A DNA stretch of 64,000 bases from Gambelia wislizenii (lineage: Eukaryota; Chordata; Lepidosauria; Squamata; Crotaphytidae). Shown piece after piece: positions 55,247 to 64,000 of this stretch. Each line of letters begins with the position of its first letter. Position 1 is the first letter of the stretch. The translations under genes and the position numbers were made by a program. Where the stretch lies: NCBI GenBank assembly GCA_030847615.1, contig JAUMIR010000001.1:158569001-158633000 (forward strand), written 5' to 3'. The notes beneath the pieces are model-generated. The model ran no database searches. It was not told the origin of the DNA and saw only the letters and a list, made by a program, of their open reading frames with translations.

Positions 55247-56752
55247 TCTATATATATAATTCTCTTGGGTATGTTGCCGTTTCCAGTGTGCTGCTTAGAG
55301 ACCTGTTAGTAACACCACTTCTGTAGGGTCCTCATGACTAACCTAACACCAACTGGGAGAACTGTATTGAATATAGTTATTTTCTGAATGGTCTAAATCA
55401 AGAACTAAATCAAGAACTAATTATTATACAAACCATGTGTCACAAACATACATAGATTAAGTCACAATTTCATATGCTAATGTTTTTGTCTTTAACATAT
55501 CAAATAAGCTACACTATAAATCAAGTGCTAGCTAACTTTACATAACCAGTGTTACAACATGAATGGATTGAGAAATAGTCACTTATGGTGATACTTTTGA
55601 CTTATTACATACACAATGTTTAAATGAACATTTAGGAATACAATTCAACACCACATATTGTATAGTTATATAAACTGGTTCCCAGCTTTAGAAAGAATTC
55701 TCTTTAGCAAGCACTTGTACAATTATACATGAAAAGTTAACAGTAATAATCACAATCATATGTTGTGAGAATTCCTTACATTTCCCCTCTTTCTCAAACA
55801 CTACTCACAATCATGGGCTGTGTGAATTTTTAATCTTATTTATAAACCATAATCACAACATATATTACTCAATCAGTCCGCAAAACAAGCAGAGAGGGAT
55901 GGCAGGGGAACAGAATGAGTGGAGGGGGGTGGCAGGGGGAAGAACAATCACTGAGGGATGGCAGGGGGAAGAAGAAGCAGAGGGGGGTAGCAGGGGGAAG
56001 AACAGGCAGAGGGGGGTGGCAGGGGTCAGAAGAAGCAGAGGGGGTGGCAGGGGGCAGAACAAGCAGGGGGCTGGCAGGGGGCAAAGCAAGCAGAGAGGGA
56101 TGGCAGGGGGACAGAATGAGTGGAGTGGGTGGCAGGGGGCAGATCAAGCAGAGGAGGGGGGATGGCAGGGGGAAGAACAAGTGGAGGGGCCAGAAAGAGC
56201 AGAAGGGGTGGCAGGAGGAAGAACATGTGGAGGGGATGGCAGGGAGCAGAACAAACAGAGAGGGATGACAGGGGGTAGAACAAGCGGAGGGGGTGGCAGA
56301 GGTCAGAACAAGCAGAGGGGGTGGCAGGGAGCAAAACAAGCGGAGGGGGTGGCAGGGGGCAGAACAAGCGGGGGGGGGTGGCAGGGGCCAGAAAAAGCGG
56401 AGGGGTGGCAGGGTGTAGAACAAGCAGAGAGGGATGGCAGGGGGGCAGAATGAGCGGAGGAGGGTGGCAGGGGGCAGAACAAGTGGAGGGGGGTGGCAGG
56501 GGGCAGAACAAGCAGAGAGGGATTGCAGGGGATCAGAATGAGTGGAGGGGGGTGGCAGGGGACAGAACAAATGGAGGGGAAAGAATGAGCAGAGGGGGTG
56601 GCAGGGGGCGGAACAAGCGGAGGGGGTGGCAGGGGGCAGAACAAGCGGGGAGGCAGAAAAAGTGGAGGGGTGGCAGGGGGGCAGAACAAGCAGAGGACGG
56701 GTGGCAGGGGGCAGAGTTTTTTAATGGCATATGGTACGCCGGGTCCAGCTAG
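55247..56752 (+). mobile_element. Helitron-type element, copy A, carrying a minisatellite
   Basis: The 5' end TCTATATATATAATTCTCTT, with TTGGGTATGTTGCC just inside, and the 3' end GGCATATGGTACGCCGGGTC then CAGCTAG match copy B. A near-palindrome (56726-56740) ends 12 nt before the terminal CTAG. It sits between A (55246) and T (56753) with no target duplication. These are the defining Helitron features. About 830 bp of the interior is a 28-30-bp minisatellite. No Rep/helicase, so non-autonomous. Confidence 0.88.
55885..56715. repeat. 28-30-bp G-rich minisatellite, nearly 30 units
   Basis: The repeat theme is GGTGGCAGGGGGCAGAACAA followed by GCGGAGGG or GCAGAGAGGGA. Units vary, with an alternating longer type ending 'cagaatgagtgg'. 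Strong G/C strand asymmetry gives long spurious ORFs in several frames on both strands. It lies wholly inside Helitron copy A. Confidence 0.95.
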
Positions 56753-59408
56753 TATCTTAAATATTGGTTAGTACCTAGTGAATTTTCTTCTTGACCTAAC
56801 TCCATCTGCCTGGAGGTGAAAGTGCAGGATTTGGTTGATAGCCACGATTCTGCTATTGATGATGACAGACCCATTTCTCTGCCAGTTCTGTGAGGAGATT
56901 ATCAGACGGGGACAAATATAGCGTCCTTGACTTGCTATCTCCTATCCCACCCCACTCCCATCCCTGTAACGGTTTAACAAAAATTTTCAGACCTATCTTA
57001 ATAGTGCAAGAGAAACTGCATCCCCTCCCCTCTGGAAATCCCGGCCATTCTCGCGAGAGGATAATCGCATAGAAAATTCAAAGTTAAAAGGGAAAATACA
57101 CACCAAAAAGTAAAACAAAGCAGTTAACCAGACTTTAAAAAACCCAAACTAACCTGGGGAGGCTAGGAAAAAGTGTGTCACTTACCTTGATGTCCCAATC
57201 TCAACTGGAAGTGTTCAGCACAGACCTCCCAGTGATGCTGGCATTGCACCAGCATAATGGAGCACAGTTTCAGACGCCCGTTATTCCGTCAGAGAAATGG
57301 AATGGGTGATCTATTGATGGCTTAGCCTGTCAATAAAAAGGAGCACTGGGGGAACAAAAGGGGCACAGGAGCATGATGACTGGTGAACGATGTCATCTGA
57401 AAGGAAAGCCCTTTTGTGATCTCCTGGTGTTCATGTAGTGGGATATTTAAGTCATCTGATAAATCTCCTGAAGCCAGATGCAAGAGCGCCCATAGGGTCG
57501 TTTTGGCTGATGCCAACTGGCTGATGCCAACTGGCTAAAGTATACTTAAAAGCAAAGGTGGGCAACTGTGGAACACACAGTGTGGTGCCACTTCCTGGAA
57601 CTGGCTGAAATACTGCTGATTTTTACTGCTTTTGTGGAGGGAAATGGGGACAAGGGAAGACAAGCCACCTCGTTTTTGTGGTACCTAGAGTGCTTTTGCT
57701 AATTTTTCAGCTCAAATATTGTTTTTTGTTTGGTCTTGTGTCTTTGAGGGGTCTCCAGGGAGGTTTGGGGCTGCAAAATGTGTCCCGACAGTCACATGAA
57801 GCCTGCAAGTTGCATTTCCCTACATGTGACCTAAAGACAACTTAAAGATTGGTTACAGCCTGGCAGACCTTCTTCTTGCCCTGTGACTACATTGAAGTAA
57901 AAGATAGAGGACCTAGTTGACATCCATAATTCTGCTGCTTAGGAATCAGTGCTGGTTAACAGAATTGATTGTCCTGGTAGTTCCCTGGAGCCAGCAGCAA
58001 AGGAGCCATTTTGACTGATGCTATGTGGTTGCTTTCTTTCTGCTTAATTGCCAGGCCAGACTATCTTTGTGTTTATGGCTGCTTTCTGGTCTCTGCAGAG
58101 AGTTAAGCCCCAATTTCTTATTGAGCAGTCTGCATGGTGTTTCCTGCTTCACTAATAATTTAGTGTAAGTCTCTGTATATTAGTACTACAGTACTAAAAT
58201 TGTGAACCATTAACACAATGGCCTTGTGTTTGAAAAGCAAACAAACATAAATCCCTATTTATTTATTATCTACATGGAATTAAGATTAGGAACCACATTC
58301 CAAGCTTTTTAAAATTTTTATGTTAGTAACTTTTAAAAAACCATTTTCCTCCTGAAGACCTTTCAGCAATCTTTTCTACATACCTTGCCCAGGAGATCAT
58401 TTTTGCAGAATATGCAGCTCAGGATTGCTCCAAAGAAATGGACAGAAGAATGGAGGCCATTTAGGGTTTAAATGAAAGCAGCTGGTTTTTGAGAATGAAG
58501 AAATAAAAAGAGAATGGGCAAATGTTCAGAAAAAGACTGTGTTTCAGTCCTCTGGCTGCCATGCATGCCTGAGCTGTCTGGCATAGTATACATTAGTTTA
58601 TGCATAATACATTTTCCACCTGTCACTTTCCTATGGAAATGAAATGTACATCTCAAAACGTTCGCCCAGCAAAACTGTATATCATTCAGAACTAAGGCTT
58701 ATGAACTCAGCTACTTTAGAGACAGGGAACTCTCCTGGAATTCAAGTGTAAGACAGAAATGAAGCAGAGGGGAGGGTAACTTATTCTTTGGACATGAAAT
58801 AAAGCACATCTGGCAAACAATTCTGAAAATATGTAGTAAAAATAGATACGCAACTCTGGTATTTTTTTCCCATTTGGCCGATAAAATGTTCAAAACTGAA
58901 ATTAAACTCTGCAGTTATATATATTTTTTACAGTCTGACACTTTGGTCAGGCTCCCAATTGTTGCATTGGGAGCTTCTGCATGTTGAACTGGCCAGAGAT
59001 ACTGTGCGAAGGCATATGAGGCAGCAGCCTTGTTGCTGGACTGAAGCAAGTTTTGGTCTAGTTGTTGCTTGGATGGAAGTCCACCTGGGAAGACTCTGTA
59101 CACCACTTTCAGTTCTAGGAAAGAAAGGGGGATAGATACAGAAGGAATGAACAGAGAATTCAAAAACAGCTTTGGAGAGTCTAGCTTCTAAGCACTGCCA
59201 ACAAGTTGCTCACAAAACTTTGGAATCAGCTTCTTATTAAGTATTAACTGTGCAGGGAGGGGGATTATGGATCTGCAATACAAGTGCAGAAGGGTGTGTG
59301 TGTGTGTTAGTTTTGGAAAGAATATTCAAAAAGATTCAGAAATAGTTGAAAACCTATTTTTGAGTATTGAGAAACTGTGATGAGAAGGACCATGGCTTAA
59401 TAAGAATC
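56753..59408. other. Intron 2 stretch, mostly unrecognised
   Basis: Around 57545-57835 'ggtgggcaactgtgg' and 'aagttgcatttccctacatgtgac' may be decayed TIRs of a DNA element. I cannot support more. Confidence 0.35.
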
Positions 59409-59411
59409 TTT

Positions 59412-59925
59412 GCAGTTTGGGACTTATTCTGTGCAGAATTTGCATGTGGCTGTTTTGCACAGAAATCAGCAGAAAACAACCTTTTCTGCATGGGAAAATA
59501 ATATTTCAACACAGAAATATTAATTCCTACACAGAAAAGGAAATGCTGTTTGCAGAAAATGCTATTTTCTATGGAAATCAACCACGTATGAATTTTAGGC
59601 AGAATAAATCCCCAGTCACAGCATTTTCTGTCTGGAAAACAGCCTTTTTTGCATGGAAAATAATGTTTCAATGCAGAAATATTAATTCCTGCACAGAAAA
59701 TGCAGTCTTCTCCACAGAAAATCCTGTTTTCTATGCAAATTAACCATGAGCAAATTTTATGCAGAAGAAATCCCCAACTACTGTATAGCATTTTCTGCAC
59801 AGAACAGCATTGTCTGCACAGGAATTAATATTTCTGCATTGAAATATTATTTTCCACACAGGAAAAAATTGATTTCTACGCAAAACAACTCCATGGGATT
59901 TTTTCACAGATAAGTCCCAAATTGC
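59412..59925. mobile_element. 514-bp foldback element with internal repeats
   Basis: The ends GCAGTTTGGGACTTATTCTG and the complement of 'cagataagtcccaaattgc' are inverted. Inside, two direct units of about 180 bp share 'ttttgcatgg.aaaataat.tttca', 'cagaaatattaattcct.cacagaaaa', 'attttctatg.aaat.aacca' and 'cagaa.aaatcccca'. A reversed piece of the unit ('aggaattaatatttctgcattgaaatatta') follows. The repeated text keeps ORFs open on both strands by chance. Confidence 0.75.
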
Positions 59926-60371
59926 TAATCGCCAGTTTTTGAAGACTTTTTCACAGCAAGATGAAATTTGCTGAAAATACTCATTATTTCCTTTAAGAGG
60001 AAACTTAGTAAAGCATTAAATCCCTAGGATGTGTGCGTGTGTGTGCATGTGCATCTTTAAAAATACATACTGACACTTTTTAATTGCATTTTTTTAAAGA
60101 AAGAAGAAGCATTCTCTTTGGACTGGGAGAAGCATAAAACAGGATAGTAAAAATTAAAAATCTACATGGGGTATTAAAATGACCTACAATACAATCCTGA
60201 AGTGCAGTGGGAACTATAGTTAAATACCTATGGATAGGATTTTATCTTAAATGAGTTTTCCACATTAAATGTATCAGTAGGTATATTAAAAATTGCTACA
60301 AATGTAGCAGTTTGTTAGATGGAAGAGTTGCAATACAATTTATGTATAATATATGTTCTCTTTTTGGAATA
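59926..60371. other. Intron 2 stretch, nothing recognised
   Basis: AT-rich with a short GT run near 60030. Confidence 0.4.
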
Positions 60372-60860
60372 TCTATATATAAAAAAATTTCTTGGGTATG
60401 TTGCTTTTCCCAGTGTGTTGATTGCTCAGGAAACACACCCAAACCACACCCGACCAATCACCACCACATGCAGATTCCCTCTCCACCTCACAATCTACTC
60501 CTTTCACCCAGTCTGTGGCCCAGATTCCTGCCACTGAATCTGTGGCCCAGATTGGGATCCAGGCAGTCAACTGGTGGCAGTGACAGGCCACCTGCAACAG
60601 GACCCAGGCATTAAACTGGCGGTGGCAGCAGCAGCAGGACAATGCTGCTACTGCTGCAATAGAACCCAGGCAGTCAATTGGTGGCAGCGGCAGCAGGGCA
60701 ATAGAGCGAGTCACCCTCAGCAATCTGGGGAAAGTGTGGAATGGTGAGAAGGGGGAGGAGAATTTAAATCCACTGGCCTACCTTACAGGGTTGTAGTAAG
60801 GTCTACTGGCTGTTTTGGGGGGAGTTTTTTAATGGCATATGGTATGCCAGGTCCAGCTAG
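60372..60860 (+). mobile_element. Helitron-type element, copy B
   Basis: It starts TCTATATATAAAAAAATTTC followed by TTGGGTATGTTGC and ends with a perfect 6-bp-stem hairpin GGCATATGGTATGCC (60834-60848), 12 nt before the final CAGCTAG. It is flanked by A (60371) and T (60861), with no target duplication. 489 bp. The interior has imperfect units sharing ACCCAGGCAGTCAATTGGTG and GGCAGCAG, unrelated to the copy A minisatellite. No coding capacity. Confidence 0.88.
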
Positions 60861-63110
<2,250 letters not shown>

Positions 63111-63278
63111 TGCTTCTTAGAACAGCAGGTTTTTTTCTCCAGCGTGTCAGGAACTGGCACCATATTTTTGCCGATTGTCTGCAACTGTTTCTTTCAGTCC
63201 TGGAAATTTGTCATGTTCTGGCAGCCAGTGGCTTGAGGACTGACACCGGTCCACAGACCATCACTGTGAGTACCACTG
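63111..63278. mobile_element. hAT-type MITE remnant
   Basis: The left end CAGTGCTTCTTAGAACAGC and the right end 'ccggtccacagaccatcactgtgagtaccactg' resemble the ends of hAT elements of the CAGTGGTTCTCAA type. The flanking 8-bp duplication is no longer visible. Confidence 0.5.
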
Positions 63279-64000
63279 AATTTGGGGGCATTGATTCACT
63301 GTCCAATGTAGCAAGAAATAGTTGGATACAAAGATTGGTTAGTTAATCAAGGATGAATTCTTAAACAGAAATGTTTTGTGTGTCTCTGAGCATGTGACTA
63401 AGTGAATCACTGCATGCTCTCTGCCTCCCCTATCCTAATCAAGAAGTGTGATTGGCAAAGATCAGTGATACAGCACATGTTTTGCATACAGGAGCCAGGC
63501 ATCCCAACTTAAGTCCATGGCATTTGCAGTTAAAAAGATCAGTATCTGACAAGCTCACTGTTCTCTTTAATTTTGTTTAAATCTCCTTTGTTTAAATCTC
63601 CTAGCCTTGGACGCTAAGGCTGCTGAAATAAAATGATATTTATATTCATACATGTTGTCTCTCAGTGTTCACATGACACATATGAAAAGTTTGTAGCAAA
63701 GACTGAGAAAGGAGTCAAAGTAGCCCAGGTACTGATATACATGATCATCAAACCAAGCATGTACTCTGGTACTCTGGCCTTGGTGTTCCTCTGTGACCCC
63801 CTGAATAAGGAAAATGGGTTTAAGCATCCAATATATTGAAGCCAGGCATGTGTAGAAAGCAGGAGCTGAGAGAGGAGGAAATTGGGCTTACCTGAGGAAA
63901 AGTTTTTTCTTAATTATCTAGGTGCCTAACACTGTTTGAGCAATAATAATTTACAAAGGAAGACAAAAGTGGTTCATTTCAGCTTGTCCCCAAATAATAA
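63279..64000. other. Intron 3 to window edge, nothing recognised
   Basis: AT-rich. No exon or repeat identified before the window ends. Confidence 0.4.

Noticed and set aside
55885..56715. CRISPR-like periodic array
   Set aside because: Units are contiguous variants of one sequence with no unique spacers, in a vertebrate intron. It is a minisatellite.
55865..56752. Long ORFs on both strands (up to 233 codons) in the minisatellite
   Set aside because: They follow from a G-rich 28-30-bp repeat that lacks stops. There is no domain, no start context and the frames are interchangeable.
59354..59800. 148-codon minus-strand cysteine-rich-looking ORF
   Set aside because: Explained by the repeated units of the foldback element; the plus strand is also open.

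Overview
This is vertebrate nuclear DNA, almost certainly from a squamate reptile (a lizard). The evidence is the repeat set: tRNA-derived Sauria SINEs, a 5S-rRNA-derived 5S-Sauria SINE, BovB/RTE 3' ends, lizard-type L1, L2 and CR1 LINE pieces, Helitrons and many short inverted-repeat DNA transposons. The species cannot be named from sequence alone.

Only one host gene is recognisable: the 5' part of ME1 (cytosolic NADP-dependent malic enzyme), on the + strand. Exon 1 (coding part about 16255-16341) lies at the end of a CpG-rich promoter region (about 15940-16350). Exon 2 is 53140-53273 and exon 3 is 61366-61515. The three join in frame with GT/AG boundaries. Intron 1 is about 36.8 kb, intron 2 about 8.1 kb, and intron 3 runs off the window. 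Bases 1-15.7 kb are upstream intergenic DNA with no host gene that I can recognise.

Everything else is transposon-derived or featureless AT-rich sequence. Region by region: (a) 1-15.9 kb holds an L2/CR1-group LINE tail, two opposing BovB tails, pogo/Tigger-like MITEs with TA target sites, a 1.5-kb L2 copy with a long reverse-transcriptase ORF, Sauria SINEs, half of a palindromic Harbinger-like element and a 97-bp LINE insertion with clear target-site duplications. (b) 16.4-18 kb, just inside intron 1, has a large inverted repeat. (c) 23-49 kb is a nested array: L1 fragments and three large copies of one non-LTR retrotransposon family (endonuclease, reverse transcriptase, C-terminal zinc finger). 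One copy is nearly full length with target-site duplications. The others are broken by a 2.5-kb TIR element and by a palindromic MITE. (d) Intron 2 and the 19.4-kb region carry three Helitron-type elements, each with a different internal tandem-repeat cargo.

The most informative observations are the paralogous filled/empty-site comparisons within the LINE family, the three Helitrons with different tandem-repeat cargo, a perfect 41-bp-arm hairpin at 27.1 kb, the inverted repeat next to ME1 exon 1, and an antioxidant-response-element match upstream of ME1. I saw no wholly new protein-coding system. The novelty here lies in the repeats.
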